A stretch of 64,000 bases of DNA from Mesobacillus jeotgali (GCF_900166585.1 NZ_FVZC01000009.1:558001-622000); one strand, 5' to 3'; positions 22,611-32,115 are shown, counted from the first letter of the stretch. Notes: generated from the letters alone by a model not told the origin. Translations and numbers: made by a program.

Positions 22611-23701
22611 TGGAACAGGAAAAAACAACAAGAATATCAGCGACAGAAAAAACAGTCAAAAAATCCATTTATTCCCTTCAGCTTAACGAATTGAAAGACT
22701 GGCTGAAGGAACAAGGAGAAAAGCCATTCAGGGCAGAACAAATTTATGACTGGCTCTACAAAAAGAGAGCAGCATCATTTGAGGATATGTCCAATTTGTC
22801 AAAGGAGTTAAGGGACAAGCTGGAGCAGCATTTTGTGCTCACAACCCTGAGTACGATTGTGCAGCAGACATCATCTGACGGAACGATCAAGTTCTTGTTT
22901 GAACTGCAAGATGGCGTATCAATTGAAACGGTTCTTATGAGGCATGAATATGGAAATTCTGTTTGTGTCACTACTCAGGTTGGTTGTCGTATTGGGTGTA
23001 CGTTCTGTGCTTCTACACTTGGCGGTTTAAAAAGGAACCTTGAAGCAGGAGAAATCGTTGCCCAGGTCGTAAAAGTACAACAGGCACTTGATGAGACAGA
23101 TGAGAGAGTAAGTTCGATTGTCATAATGGGTATCGGCGAACCGTTTGATAACTATGACAGTATGCTCTCATTCCTGAAAATTATGAACCATGAAAAAGGA
23201 ATGAATATCGGTGCTCGTCATATTACCGTATCAACAAGCGGTATCATTCCGAAGATTTACCAATTTGCTGATGAAAACATGCAGATCAATTTTGCGATTT
23301 CCCTTCATGCACCGAATAGCGAGCTTCGCAGCAGATTGATGCCAATCAACCGTGCATACAAGCTTCCGGATTTAATGGACGCAGTCCGATATTATGTCAA
23401 CAAAACCGGCCGAAGAATCAGCTTTGAATATGGGCTCTTTGGAGGAGTGAATGATCAGGTTGAACACGCTGAAGAGCTTGCACAACTTGTAAAAGGGTTG
23501 AAGTGCCATATCAATTTGATACCGGTCAATTATGTACCTGAACGTGATTACGTAAGAACACCTAAGAGCCAAATCTTCAAATTTGAACGTACTCTTCGCG
23601 ACCGTGGAGTGAATGTAACAATAAGAAGAGAACAAGGGCATGACATTGAAGCAGCTTGCGGACAACTTCGGGCGAAAGAAAGAAAAGAAGAGACGAGGTG
23701 A
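22610..23701 (+). CDS. rlmN: Dual-specificity 23S rRNA/tRNA adenine-C2 methyltransferase RlmN
   Basis: This 363-residue radical SAM enzyme has the cluster motif C-x3-C-x2-C in GCRIGCTFC. It also has the C-terminal catalytic cysteine in EAACGQL, which is transiently methylated in this family. It makes m2A2503 in 23S rRNA and m2A37 in some tRNAs. I place the start at the ATG at 22610, giving exactly the B. subtilis length. An upstream TTG at 22586 lies within rsmB and lacks support. prpC follows five bases later. Confidence 0.97.
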   Translation: MEQEKTTRISATEKTVKKSIYSLQLNELKDWLKEQGEKPFRAEQIYDWLYKKRAASFEDMSNLSKELRDKLEQHFVLTTLSTIVQQTSSDGTIKFLFELQDGVSIETVLMRHEYGNSVCVTTQVGCRIGCTFCASTLGGLKRNLEAGEIVAQVVKVQQALDETDERVSSIVIMGIGEPFDNYDSMLSFLKIMNHEKGMNIGARHITVSTSGIIPKIYQFADENMQINFAISLHAPNSELRSRLMPINRAYKLPDLMDAVRYYVNKTGRRISFEYGLFGGVNDQVEHAEELAQLVKGLKCHINLIPVNYVPERDYVRTPKSQIFKFERTLRDRGVNVTIRREQGHDIEAACGQLRAKERKEETR

Positions 23702-23705
23702 CAAG

Positions 23706-24458
23706 ATGAAGGCTGTTTTCATGACAGACAGGGGAAAGGTTCGCCTGCATAATGAAGACAACGGCGGCATCTTTATGAATTCTCACGGGCAGCGCCTTGC
23801 CATCGTAGCAGATGGCATGGGCGGCCACCGTGCAGGGGATGTAGCCAGTGATATGACAATCAAGCATCTGAAGGTTCTCTGGGAAACATCAGCGAAGATA
23901 CAAACAGCAGAAGAGGCAGAAAACTGGCTGGAAGAATCCGTTTTACAGGTCAATCATAAGATTTATGAGCACTCTTTGAAAAATACTGAATGTGAAGGCA
24001 TGGGAACAACCATAGTGGCGGCCATTTGCACAAATCTATTCGCGACTGTTGTAAACATAGGTGACAGCCGCTGTTATTTACTGAACGAATCAGGCTTCAA
24101 ACAGTTGACTGAAGATCATTCTCTTGTAAATGAGCTTGTTCGATCTGGGCAAATTTCAAAAGAAGATGCAGAGCATCATCCTCGTAAAAATGTTCTTTTG
24201 AGAGCCCTTGGGACAGAAGAATCAGTCGAGATGGATGTTAAGACGATTATCTTTGAAGAGGAAGATGTATTGTTGCTTTGTTCTGATGGGCTCTCCAATA
24301 AAGTGAGCCAGGAAGAGATGGAAAGCATCATAACGGACAAGGAAATGTCTTTTGAAGATAAAGCTGCAGAATTCATCAAAAGGGCCAATCAGTACGGCGG
24401 CGAAGATAATATTACTCTTGCAATCGTCGAATACCAGGAATTCAACGAGGGCAGGTGA
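23706..24458 (+). CDS. prpC: PP2C-type protein phosphatase PrpC
   Basis: This 250-residue Mn-dependent serine/threonine phosphatase reverses PrkC phosphorylation. Metal-binding motifs are visible: HNEDNGG near residue 18, DGMGGHRAGD, GDSRCYLL and the C-terminal GGEDNIT. I use the ATG at 23706, which begins MKAVFMTDRGKVR as in the family and follows GAGGTG. A longer frame from 23640 reads through the end of rlmN. It overlaps or abuts prkC, the conserved phosphatase-kinase pair. Confidence 0.97.
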   Translation: MKAVFMTDRGKVRLHNEDNGGIFMNSHGQRLAIVADGMGGHRAGDVASDMTIKHLKVLWETSAKIQTAEEAENWLEESVLQVNHKIYEHSLKNTECEGMGTTIVAAICTNLFATVVNIGDSRCYLLNESGFKQLTEDHSLVNELVRSGQISKEDAEHHPRKNVLLRALGTEESVEMDVKTIIFEEEDVLLLCSDGLSNKVSQEEMESIITDKEMSFEDKAAEFIKRANQYGGEDNITLAIVEYQEFNEGR

Positions 24459-24463
24459 AGAAT

Positions 24464-26416
24464 ATGATTATCGGAAAAAGAATCAGCGGTCGTTATAAAA
24501 TCAAGGATATGATTGGCGGCGGAGGCATGGCGAATGTCTATCTGGCACATGACATGATCCTTGACAGGGATGTGGCAGTCAAGATGCTTCGTCTTGATTT
24601 TGCCAATGACGATGAATTCATCCGCAGGTTCCACAGAGAGGCCCAGTCCGCAACTAGTCTTGCACATCCGAACATTGTCAGTATATATGATGTCGGGGAA
24701 GAGGACGGGCTATACTATATAGTGATGGAATATGTCGATGGCCAGACTTTAAAGCAATACATACAGCAGCATGCGCCAGTCCCGGTAGAGGAAGCCCTGG
24801 ACATCATGAAACAACTAACATCCGCTATCTCACATGCGCATCATAATCATATTGTCCATCGTGACATTAAACCGCATAATATTTTGATAGACGCAAGCGG
24901 AACTGTCAAAATCACTGACTTTGGTATTGCGATGGCATTGAGTGCAACAAGCATAACCCAAACGAATTCAGTTCTCGGTTCGGTGCATTACCTATCGCCA
25001 GAACAAGCCAGAGGCGGGATGGCGAACAAAAAATCTGATATCTATTCAATCGGGATTGTCATGTTTGAATTGCTCACAGGCAGGCTTCCTTTTTCAGGTG
25101 AATCAGCCGTTTCGATTGCATTGAAGCACCTTCAGTCAGAGACGCCTTCTTTAAAAAGATGGAATCCTCAAATTCCCCAAAGCGTTGAGAATATTGTTCT
25201 GAAGGCAACTGCAAAGGATCCGTTCCATCGATATGATAATGTCGATGAAATGGAAGAGGATTTAAGGACGGCACTTGACAGCAAGCGTTTGAATGAGGAC
25301 AAATTTGTCATACCCGAGGACGATGAAGCAACCAAGGCAATTCCTATCATAACGAATGACCGCCCTTATCATAATCTTGATGAAACCATCATCCGCAAAG
25401 ATGCACCTGGTTCGCAGGAGCAGGCACCAAAGGATAAACCGGCGAAAAAGAAGAAAAAGAAGTGGCCGATTATTCTAACCGTTTTGTTTTTGCTCATTCT
25501 TACTGCGGGTATTGTCATGGTGACGATTGGTCCAGATCTTTTTGGGCCAAAGGATAAGGAAGTGCCCGATGTCAGCGGAATGGAAGTAGAAGAAGCTGTC
25601 GCTGAACTCATGTCAGCTGGTTTTATTATTGGTGATAAAAAAGAAATTAGCGATGAAGAGATCGAAGAAGGTAATGTCATAAGAACAAATCCGAAAGCCG
25701 GTAAAATGATCAAAGAGGGTAATGAAATCGATTTGTATATCAGTACCGGTAAAGAAGAACTTGAATTATCGGATTACACCGACAGGATCTACGATGATGT
25801 CGTCAAACTGCTTGAAGGAAAAGGCTTTAAAGATATCAAAAAAACCGAAGAGCATGATGATAGCGAGCCTGGTACCATTCTAGAACAATATCCTCCTGGT
25901 GGGGAATCTGTCGTTCCAGAGGACACAATTTTGGAATTCAAGATCAGCATGGGGCCGGAATTGGTAACTCTAGGTGATTTAAAAGAATATAACCAGAGAA
26001 ATCTCGATCTTTATGCTGACACCACTGGGCTTGTTATTGAAAGTACGGAGGAGTTTCATGATACCGTACCCGTCGGATTGGTTATTTCACAAAAACCTGA
26101 AGCAGGAACTCAATTGCAGCCAGGAAGTAAGGTAAGTGTCGTCATTTCAAAAGGACCGGAACCTGTTCCGAAAGAAAAGACACTTGAAATTACTGTACCA
26201 TATCAGCCTAAAGAAGAAGGCGTTCCACAGGAAATCAAGATTTACATGAATGACGTAAACCATACAGATGAAACTCCAATAGATACGATTGAAATCACAG
26301 AGGACACAGTTATTAGTCTTGATTTTCTAATCGCGCCTGGCAAAAAGGGTGATTATCGAATCATACGCGATGGAGAAATCTTTGATAGTGGCAGCGTTGA
26401 GTATCCAAAAGACTAA
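24464..26416 (+). CDS. prkC: Membrane Ser/Thr protein kinase PrkC with PASTA domains
   Basis: This 650-residue single-pass kinase senses muropeptides or lipid II and controls germination and cell-wall functions in relatives. The cytosolic kinase domain (about 11-270) has GGGGMANVYLA, Lys40, IVHRDIKPHN and the DFG loop. A Lys-rich stretch precedes one membrane helix (about 334-356). Outside lie three PASTA repeats (about 365-570), the first opening VPDVSGMEVEEAV, and a C-terminal Ig-like region. I use the ATG at 24464, since AGGTGA is five bases upstream. A GTG at 24455 overlapping the prpC stop is possible and would add three residues. Confidence 0.96.
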   Translation: MIIGKRISGRYKIKDMIGGGGMANVYLAHDMILDRDVAVKMLRLDFANDDEFIRRFHREAQSATSLAHPNIVSIYDVGEEDGLYYIVMEYVDGQTLKQYIQQHAPVPVEEALDIMKQLTSAISHAHHNHIVHRDIKPHNILIDASGTVKITDFGIAMALSATSITQTNSVLGSVHYLSPEQARGGMANKKSDIYSIGIVMFELLTGRLPFSGESAVSIALKHLQSETPSLKRWNPQIPQSVENIVLKATAKDPFHRYDNVDEMEEDLRTALDSKRLNEDKFVIPEDDEATKAIPIITNDRPYHNLDETIIRKDAPGSQEQAPKDKPAKKKKKKWPIILTVLFLLILTAGIVMVTIGPDLFGPKDKEVPDVSGMEVEEAVAELMSAGFIIGDKKEISDEEIEEGNVIRTNPKAGKMIKEGNEIDLYISTGKEELELSDYTDRIYDDVVKLLEGKGFKDIKKTEEHDDSEPGTILEQYPPGGESVVPEDTILEFKISMGPELVTLGDLKEYNQRNLDLYADTTGLVIESTEEFHDTVPVGLVISQKPEAGTQLQPGSKVSVVISKGPEPVPKEKTLEITVPYQPKEEGVPQEIKIYMNDVNHTDETPIDTIEITEDTVISLDFLIAPGKKGDYRIIRDGEIFDSGSVEYPKD

Positions 26417-26434
26417 CAGACAGGGAGTGTTGCT

Positions 26435-27316
26435 ATGCCTGAGGGCAAAATTATCAAGGCGCTGAGCGGTTTTTATTATGTTGCGAATGAAGATGGGATA
26501 GTGCAATGCCGTGGACGCGGGGTTTTTCGCAAGAATAAGATTACACCGCTAGTAGGCGATGAGGTCGTTTATCAAGCTGAAAATGACACAGAAGGCTATA
26601 TCCTCGAAGTCAAAGAACGGAAAAATGAGCTTGTCCGTCCTCCTATTGCAAATGTGGACCAGGCGATACTTGTTTTTTCGGCAGTAGAGCCTGATTTCAG
26701 TACGGCACTGCTTGATCGGTTCCTTGTCCTTGTTGAGTATAACCATATCGAGCCCATCATTTGCATTACAAAGATGGATTTGACAAATAACCAGCAGAAG
26801 TCGAGACTTGAGGCATTTGCAGAAGATTATCGAAATGCGGGATATGAGGTCATTTTTACCTCTTCGGAAACTTCAGAGGGGCTGGAGAAGCTAAGCCCTC
26901 ACATCGAAGGCAAGATATCTGTTTTTGCAGGACAGTCTGGAGTCGGAAAGTCGTCTCTGCTCAATGCCATCAGACCTGATCTGGAACTGAAAACTGATGA
27001 TATATCCTCCCACCTGGGACGTGGAAAGCATACAACAAGACATGTGGAATTAATCTCCATTAACAATGGGCTTGTAGCTGATACACCGGGTTTCAGTTCC
27101 CTTGAGTTCACCGAAATTGAGGCCGAGGAACTTAATTCTTGCTTTCCTGAAATCTCTAAAATCAGCGACGATTGTAAGTTCCGCGGCTGCCTTCATATGG
27201 CCGAGCCTAAATGTGCAGTAAAAGCAGCAGTCGACTCAGGTGAATTGCCTTTGTACAGATATGAGCATTATAAAGACTTTTTGTTAGAAATCAAAGATAG
27301 AAAGCCGAGGTATTGA
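26435..27316 (+). CDS. rsgA: Ribosome small-subunit assembly GTPase RsgA
   Basis: This 293-residue circularly permuted GTPase (CpgA/YloQ) acts late in 30S maturation and is a reported PrkC substrate in B. subtilis. The N-terminal OB fold (about 1-65) is followed by the permuted G motifs TKMD, then GQSGVGKSS, then DTPGFSS. The C-terminal zinc knuckle has Cys residues in LNSCFPEI and [14 protein letters not shown]. The location after prkC fits that regulation. It is one base from rpe. Confidence 0.97.
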   Translation: MPEGKIIKALSGFYYVANEDGIVQCRGRGVFRKNKITPLVGDEVVYQAENDTEGYILEVKERKNELVRPPIANVDQAILVFSAVEPDFSTALLDRFLVLVEYNHIEPIICITKMDLTNNQQKSRLEAFAEDYRNAGYEVIFTSSETSEGLEKLSPHIEGKISVFAGQSGVGKSSLLNAIRPDLELKTDDISSHLGRGKHTTRHVELISINNGLVADTPGFSSLEFTEIEAEELNSCFPEISKISDDCKFRGCLHMAEPKCAVKAAVDSGELPLYRYEHYKDFLLEIKDRKPRY

Positions 27317-27317
27317 C

Positions 27318-27962
27318 ATGGTAAAGATCGCACCTTCAATCTTATCAGCCGACTTTGCCCGTCTGGGTGAAGAAATAAAGGACGTCGAGCGCGGCGGGGC
27401 AGACTATATTCATGTAGATGTAATGGATGGACATTTCGTGCCAAATATCACAATCGGGCCTCTGATAGTTGAGGCAATCAGGCCGGTTACCAAGCTTCCG
27501 CTTGATGTGCACTTAATGATTGAAAATCCTGACCAATATATCGAAGCATTTGCTAAGGCGGGTGCAGACTATATCACAGTGCATGTAGAAGCGTGCAGGC
27601 ATCTGCACAGGACTATTCAGTTAATAAAATCTACTGGTGCCAAGGCGGGTGTTGTATTAAATCCTGCAACTCCAGTAGATAGTCTGAAGCACATCATCGA
27701 GGATGTGGATATGGTTCTGCTTATGTCCGTTAATCCTGGATTTGGCGGCCAAAAGTTCATTTCTTCAGTTATTCCGAAAATCAGGCAGGTCAAAGAACTG
27801 GCTGAGGCACTGAATCCACATTTGGAAATCGAGGTTGACGGCGGAGTGAACGAGGAAACCGCTAAGCTTGTTATAGAAGCAGGAGCGAATGTTTTAGTGG
27901 CAGGATCGGCTGTTTTCAATAAAGAAGACAGAGGAGCTGCAATTGCCAGCTTGAGACCATAA
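27318..27962 (+). CDS. rpe: Ribulose-phosphate 3-epimerase
   Basis: This 214-residue TIM-barrel enzyme interconverts ribulose-5-phosphate and xylulose-5-phosphate in the pentose phosphate pathway. Metal and catalytic residues are in [21 protein letters not shown] and the C-terminal EVDGGVN. The phosphate-binding segment is [13 protein letters not shown] terminator begins four bases past the stop and separates it from thiN. Confidence 0.97.
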   Translation: MVKIAPSILSADFARLGEEIKDVERGGADYIHVDVMDGHFVPNITIGPLIVEAIRPVTKLPLDVHLMIENPDQYIEAFAKAGADYITVHVEACRHLHRTIQLIKSTGAKAGVVLNPATPVDSLKHIIEDVDMVLLMSVNPGFGGQKFISSVIPKIRQVKELAEALNPHLEIEVDGGVNEETAKLVIEAGANVLVAGSAVFNKEDRGAAIASLRP

Positions 27963-27965
27963 ATA

Positions 27966-27996
27966 AAAGCCAGCCGTCAAAGGCTGGCTTTATTCA
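27966..27996 (+). terminator. Terminator after rpe
   Basis: AAAGCCAGCC (27966-27975) pairs with GGCTGGCTTT (27982-27991), followed by TATT. The T tract is weak, so some read-through into thiN is possible. Confidence 0.75.
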
Positions 27997-28040
27997 ATAG
28001 AATGAAAAGGAAATGTCCAGAACTAAAGGAGATCATCTTG

Positions 28041-28688
28041 ATGAAAATAAACTTGGTAGCGGGTGGACCGCGTAACTTGATTCCCGAATTTCATTTACAC
28101 GATGGAAATGAAGTAGTCTGGGTTGGGATTGATAGGGGCGTATTCTACTTATTGGAATCAGGAGTCAAGCCGGCAGCGGCATTTGGCGACTTTGATTCCG
28201 TTTCACATGAAGAGATGGTACAAATTGAAAAAGCGGTTGCTGATCTTAAAAAATTCAGGCCTGAAAAAGACGAGACGGATATGGAGCTGGCTCTAAACTG
28301 GGCTCTTTGCCAAAATCCAGCATCGATTGCCATCTTTGGTGCAACAGGCGGGCGTCTGGATCATTTAACGGCCAATATTCAGCTGCTGGTCAAACCCCTT
28401 CAGGAGAATTCTGCTGTCCACATAGAAATCATTGATACCCAGAACATTTTATATGTAAAAAAACCAGGAAGCTATACTGCTGAACCGAATGACGAATTTA
28501 AATATATTTCATTCCTTCCAATCACGCCGGCTGTCTCCGGACTGTCGCTCGAAAATTTTAAATACCCTTTAAATGATTGTCATATTCCCATAGGGTCGAC
28601 ACTATGTATTAGTAATGAACTTATTAGAGGTCATGGTACTTTTTCATTTTCTGAAGGCATATTATTAGTTGTAAGAAGCAGGGATTAA
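28041..28688 (+). CDS. thiN: Thiamine diphosphokinase
   Basis: This 215-residue enzyme (YloS) converts thiamine to thiamine diphosphate using ATP. Family marks are the N-terminal VAGGP loop, GVDRG-like GIDRGVFYLL, FGDFDSVS, and the acidic cluster KDETDMELAL followed by GATGGRLDHL, which bind Mg-ATP and thiamine. I start at the ATG at 28041, nine bases after AAGGAG. An upstream in-frame ATG at 28002 sits inside the rpe terminator and is unlikely. Confidence 0.95.
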   Translation: MKINLVAGGPRNLIPEFHLHDGNEVVWVGIDRGVFYLLESGVKPAAAFGDFDSVSHEEMVQIEKAVADLKKFRPEKDETDMELALNWALCQNPASIAIFGATGGRLDHLTANIQLLVKPLQENSAVHIEIIDTQNILYVKKPGSYTAEPNDEFKYISFLPITPAVSGLSLENFKYPLNDCHIPIGSTLCISNELIRGHGTFSFSEGILLVVRSRD

Positions 28689-28827
28689 AATGTCTTCACT
28701 TAGCTCAGGGTTCTTTTCGAGGAGATGAATTCTTCCCCTGGAAGGAGCAAATTTTGAATACCCTTGAATATACTATAGGGATGCAGAAAGAAGACTGGTT
28801 TGGCGAGAGATGGTGAGGAGGGACGGT

Positions 28828-28908
28828 ATGAGATTCTATACAATCAAACTTCCTAAATTTTTAGGGGGCCTCGTACGGGCGATGTTAGGTGCATTTAAAA
28901 AGGATTGA
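28828..28908 (+). CDS. spoVM: Stage V sporulation protein SpoVM
   Basis: A 26-residue peptide beginning MRFYTIKLPKFLGG and ending GAFKKD, almost identical to B. subtilis SpoVM. It is an amphipathic helix that recognises the positively curved forespore membrane and anchors SpoIVA during coat assembly. It also counters FtsH. The ribosome site GAGGAGGGA lies seven bases or so upstream. Expression in B. subtilis is from a sporulation sigma-E promoter. A loose match (ATACTATA near 28771) lies upstream here but is not convincing. The intact gene is good evidence that the organism sporulates. Confidence 0.97.
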   Translation: MRFYTIKLPKFLGGLVRAMLGAFKKD

Positions 28909-28953
28909 GACCGCTTAGCTGAAAGATAATAAAGAATGAAATATTCGGTTTGG

Positions 28954-28982
28954 GCACCCTTGAAACAGGGTGCTATTATTTT
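28954..28982 (+). terminator. Terminator after spoVM
   Basis: GCACCCT (28954-28960) pairs with AGGGTGC (28967-28973), followed by TATTATTTT. Confidence 0.85.
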
Positions 28983-29040
28983 GATCTCAATTGGGAAGAA
29001 TGAGGAGTAACGGAGTGGCAATGCGACAAAAATCAGGCAA

Positions 29041-29066
29041 ATAAAAAAGGCACCCCGGTGGATGCC
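29041..29066 (-). terminator. Terminator of rpmB, within a larger G+C-rich foldable segment
   Basis: On the minus strand GGCATCC (29060-29066) pairs with GGGTGCC (29049-29055), and the T run (29043-29048) follows. The segment to 29115 holds further inverted repeats, including one (GCCG...CAG with CTG...CGGC, then TTTTT) that could stop plus-strand transcription. Confidence 0.75.
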
Positions 29067-29119
29067 GTGCAGCTTCCTGCCGGCTGCTGGAGCCAGGCAG
29101 AAGATCTGCGGCTTTTTAA

Positions 29120-29308
29120 TTAAACACGTTCAACTTTACCTGATCTTAGAGCTCTTGCAGATACCCAAACACGCTTAGGCTTACCGTCTACAAGAATACG
29201 AACTTTTTGAAGGTTAGCACCCCATGTACGCTTGTTAGCGTTCATTGCGTGAGAGCGTGCGTTACCAGAACGAGTTGATTTACCAGTTACTACACATTTA
29301 CGTGGCAT
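29120..29308 (-). CDS. rpmB: 50S ribosomal protein L28
   Basis: This 62-residue L28 begins [16 protein letters not shown] and has the conserved [19 protein letters not shown] core. It is the only ribosomal gene here on the minus strand, facing spoVM, exactly as in B. subtilis. The ribosome site TAGGAGGG precedes the ATG. Only one of the four cysteines of zinc-binding L28 variants is present, so this is not a zinc-ribbon form. Confidence 0.98.
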   Translation of the reverse strand: MPRKCVVTGKSTRSGNARSHAMNANKRTWGANLQKVRILVDGKPKRVWVSARALRSGKVERV

Positions 29309-29419
29309 ATGATTTCCCTCCTAACTGACAAAAGCTGATACTATTTTTTGCTGCAATTATTTGCATATCGTCAGAACGGCGAATTAAACAGGATAACCTT
29401 TTCTCTGACATACTTTAAT

Positions 29420-29448
29420 AATTTATCATAGAAATTTCCCATTTGCAA
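29420..29448 (-). promoter_or_regulatory. Candidate sigma-A promoter for rpmB
   Basis: On the minus strand TTGCAA (29443-29448) and TAAATT (29420-29425) are separated by 17 bases. Both hexamers match the consensus at four of six positions. This implies a leader of about 105 bases. Confidence 0.35.
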
Positions 29449-29480
29449 TACTTCTGGCAAAAGCTATAAAGAAAAAAACC

Positions 29481-29561
29481 TTGACATATAGTTAAGATTC
29501 TTGCTGAATAATATAGGGAAGTGCAGAATAACTTTAAAAATTGATTGGCTTATAGTAAAAT
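29481..29561 (+). promoter_or_regulatory. Candidate promoters for yloU-fakA
   Basis: Two possibilities are visible. A perfect -35 TTGACA at 29481-29486 has only a weak -10 (CTGAAT at 29504). TTTAAA at 29533-29538 with TAAAAT at 29556-29561 has 17-base spacing. Either would serve yloU. The sequence does not decide between them. Confidence 0.4.
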
Positions 29562-29602
29562 AACTGTAGCATAATGCTATTTTTCCAAAGGGGGAACGAA
29601 TC

Positions 29603-29965
29603 ATGTCCATCGAGCTAAAAACGAAGTACGGACAAATTGATATATCAAATGATGTCATTGCAACAATTGCAGGCGGTGCAGCAGTTGATTGTTATGGTAT
29701 TGTCGGGATGGCTTCAAAGAACCAGATCAAGGACGGATTGACAGATATCCTGCGCAGGGAGAATTTCACTCGCGGAGTAATCGTTCGCCAGGAAAATGAG
29801 GAAGTACATATTGATATGTATATTATTGTGAGCTATGGGACGAAAATTTCCGAAGTTGCCCACAATGTCCAGTCAAAGGTAAAGTACACCCTTGATAAAA
29901 CGGTCGGGCTGGCTGTTGACTCGGTCAATATTTACGTTCAGGGAGTTCGTGTAACGAACCCGTAA
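29603..29965 (+). CDS. yloU: Asp23/Gls24 family envelope stress response protein YloU
   Basis: A 120-residue DUF322/Asp23-family protein beginning MSIELKTKYGQIDISNDV. Family members are small cytoplasmic proteins linked to envelope stress and membrane association. The B. subtilis one is uncharacterised in detail. Typical features seen are GIVGMASKN, the VIVRQENEEVHIDMYIIV strand region, and the C-terminal VNIYVQGVRV. It has a GGGGG site and lies 15 bases upstream of fakA, a conserved pairing. Confidence 0.94.
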   Translation: MSIELKTKYGQIDISNDVIATIAGGAAVDCYGIVGMASKNQIKDGLTDILRRENFTRGVIVRQENEEVHIDMYIIVSYGTKISEVAHNVQSKVKYTLDKTVGLAVDSVNIYVQGVRVTNP

Positions 29966-29980
29966 GAGGAGGAAAGATTT

Positions 29981-31648
29981 GTGTCTATTAATGTTCTAGA
30001 CGGAAAACGTTTTGCGGAGATGGTGATTCAGGGTGCCAATCATTTGGCGGCGAATGCAAAGTATGTCGACGCGTTGAACGTCTTCCCTGTTCCTGATGGT
30101 GATACAGGAACGAATATGAATTTATCCATGACTTCCGGTGCCAAGGAAGTAAAAAACAATGTGCAGGAACATATCGGAAAGGTTGGTTCTGCCCTGGCGA
30201 AAGGCCTGCTGATGGGAGCAAGAGGAAACTCTGGAGTCATCCTTTCCCAATTGTTCCGCGGCTTTGCAAAATCAATCGAAAGTAAGCCGACTGTGAATTC
30301 TATAGAGTTTGCCGCTGCTTTGAATGCAGGTGTCGAAACAGCATATAAAGCGGTTATGAAACCTGTAGAAGGCACGATATTGACGGTTGCCAAGGATGCT
30401 GCCAGGCACGCAGTGGCCGTTGCCAACAACCATCAAAGTCTTATTGGCCTAATGGAAGAAGTGCTGAAAGAAGCAAAAGCGTCATTGAACCGTACCCCTG
30501 ACCTGCTCCCAGTCCTAAAGGAAGTAGGAGTCGTCGACAGTGGAGGACAGGGCCTAGTATTCGTTTATGAAGGCTTCCTTGCAGAATTGAAGGGCGAAAA
30601 GCTGCCTGATTCCCCATCTGCCATGCCGAACATGAATGACCTTGTAAGCGCCGAGCATCACAAGAGCATCCAGAGTCACATGAATACGGAGGACATCGAA
30701 TTCGGCTATTGCACTGAATTCATGGTCAAGCTTGAAGGAAAGGATTTTTCTGAGGAAAATTTCCGTCAGGACTTAAGTAAGTATGGTGATTCTCTCCTTG
30801 TTATATCTGACGAAGAGGTCGTAAAGGTACATATCCATTCGGAACAGCCTGGACAGGTTCTGACTTATGGACAAAAATACGGAAGCCTCATCAATATGAA
30901 AATCGAAAATATGCGTCAGCAGCACACGGATATCGTTGGTGAACCGACTACACCACTGCGTACAAAGTCAAATGACTCCAAGAAAGAAAAGCAGGAATAC
31001 GGAATTGTCGCTGTTTCGATGGGTTCCGGAATTGCTGAACTTTTCCGCAGCATCGGTGCCAATGCGGTGATTGAAGGCGGCCAGACGATGAATCCAAGTA
31101 CTGAGGATATCGTCAAGGCGATTAAAGAGGTAAATGCGAAAAAGGTTATCATCCTTCCTAACAATAAAAACATTATAATGGCGGCGGAACAGGCTGCTGA
31201 GGTAGCAGAGGAAGAAGTGGTAGTCATTCCTTCTAAAACTGTGCCACAGGGAATGACAGCATTGCTTTCATTCAACCCATCAGCTGATCCTGCCGAAAAT
31301 AAAGAAGCGATGTCCGAAGCAATGCAGCATGTGAAGACCGGCCAGCTGACCTATGCCGTCCGTGACACAAGCATCGATGGCCTTGAAATCTCAACAGGTG
31401 ATTTCATGGGTCTAGCGGATGGAAAAATCGTGCTGAAAGATCAGGACAAAGTTAAAGCAGCGAAGGATCTGCTGGAACAGATGCTGGATGAAGACTCTGA
31501 AATCCTGACAATCCTAAAAGGTGAAGACGCATCAGATGAAGATGTTGATTCAATCGTCGAGTTTGTAGAAGGTAAATATGGCGATGTGGAGATCGAGGTT
31601 CATAATGGAGAACAGCCATTATACGCCTTCATTTTTGCAATTGAATAA
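29981..31648 (+). CDS. fakA: Fatty acid kinase, ATP-binding subunit FakA (YloV)
   Basis: This 555-residue protein has an N-terminal DhaL-type ATP-binding domain (about 1-200). There the VPDGDTGTNM motif supplies Mg-coordinating aspartates, and GARGNSGVILSQ is adjacent. A middle domain and a C-terminal DegV-like region follow. With a FakB partner, not present here, it phosphorylates exogenous fatty acids for use by PlsY. It starts with GTG at 29981 behind AGAGGAGGAAAG. It ends in a strong terminator. Confidence 0.93.
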   Translation: MSINVLDGKRFAEMVIQGANHLAANAKYVDALNVFPVPDGDTGTNMNLSMTSGAKEVKNNVQEHIGKVGSALAKGLLMGARGNSGVILSQLFRGFAKSIESKPTVNSIEFAAALNAGVETAYKAVMKPVEGTILTVAKDAARHAVAVANNHQSLIGLMEEVLKEAKASLNRTPDLLPVLKEVGVVDSGGQGLVFVYEGFLAELKGEKLPDSPSAMPNMNDLVSAEHHKSIQSHMNTEDIEFGYCTEFMVKLEGKDFSEENFRQDLSKYGDSLLVISDEEVVKVHIHSEQPGQVLTYGQKYGSLINMKIENMRQQHTDIVGEPTTPLRTKSNDSKKEKQEYGIVAVSMGSGIAELFRSIGANAVIEGGQTMNPSTEDIVKAIKEVNAKKVIILPNNKNIIMAAEQAAEVAEEEVVVIPSKTVPQGMTALLSFNPSADPAENKEAMSEAMQHVKTGQLTYAVRDTSIDGLEISTGDFMGLADGKIVLKDQDKVKAAKDLLEQMLDEDSEILTILKGEDASDEDVDSIVEFVEGKYGDVEIEVHNGEQPLYAFIFAIE

Positions 31649-31706
31649 ATTATTCCTGCATGGGAGACTCTCCTGCTGGACAAATAAAATTGGTATATGA
31701 TACTAA

Positions 31707-31741
31707 GAAATAGAAGGGGAATCCCCTTCTATTTCGTTTTG
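31707..31741 (+). terminator. Terminator after fakA
   Basis: A perfect 13-bp stem, GAAATAGAAGGGG (31707-31719) with CCCCTTCTATTTC (31723-31735), is followed by GTTTTG. Confidence 0.92.
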
Positions 31742-31801
31742 TTTATAAAGAGATTTAATATATATAGAATCTTATGTGAAAAGTTAAATGTAATGACAGA
31801 C

Positions 31802-31957
31802 CCATGACCCTAAAGCGTGCAATATTGGCAAAAAGGGTAATAGGAAAAGGTTTGCACTACCAGAAAACGTGCAGCAAGTTGAAAAACAGTAAAAGCAAAG
31901 GGTATGCATTGCCCGAAGACGTGCTGCATGAGGAAAAAGGGCAAAAGCATGGGGACT
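31802..31957 (+). repeat. Degenerate tandem repeat of about 52 bp upstream of recG
   Basis: Two adjacent 52-bp segments (31854-31905 and 31906-31957) match at roughly 70% of positions by eye, both of the form GCA-T-CC-GAA-ACGTGC-GCA. A weaker copy precedes them. An open frame at 31804-32115 runs through this, is Lys/Arg rich, has no ribosome site, and is not credible as a gene. Confidence 0.5.
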
Positions 31958-32028
31958 GCAGTGAGAAAAACACTCGCATTACCCAAAAAGGATCAACCCT
32001 GGCAAAAAGGGTAAATGAGAAATACAGG

Positions 32029-32115
32029 AACAGCGTGAGGGGGGAAGCGGCTACACCGATTGGCCGGGAGCTGAAGGCCAAGAATTTCGGCATACCGCTT
32101 GATAAACGTGAATGA
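32029..32115 (+). pseudogene. Possible relic of the 3' end of sdaAA (L-serine dehydratase alpha subunit)
   Basis: In the frame ending at the TGA at 32113-32115, the last codons read GEAATPIGRELKAKNFGI. This resembles the ending I recall for Firmicute SdaAA proteins (of the form GGLATTPxGKxLxxKIFG). In B. subtilis sdaAB-sdaAA lie immediately upstream of recG, and neither is intact here. The relic stop overlaps the likely recG start, as expected if the original coupling survives. This rests on remembered family sequence, so it is tentative. Confidence 0.4.

Noticed and set aside
29015..29044. Nine-codon frame (GTG) with a GAGGAG site after spoVM
   Set aside because: It ends in the rpmB terminator, is too short to evaluate, and has no sign of conservation.
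31804..32115. 103-codon Lys/Arg-rich open frame upstream of recG
   Set aside because: No ribosome site. Its first two thirds are a degenerate repeat and its end looks like a gene relic.
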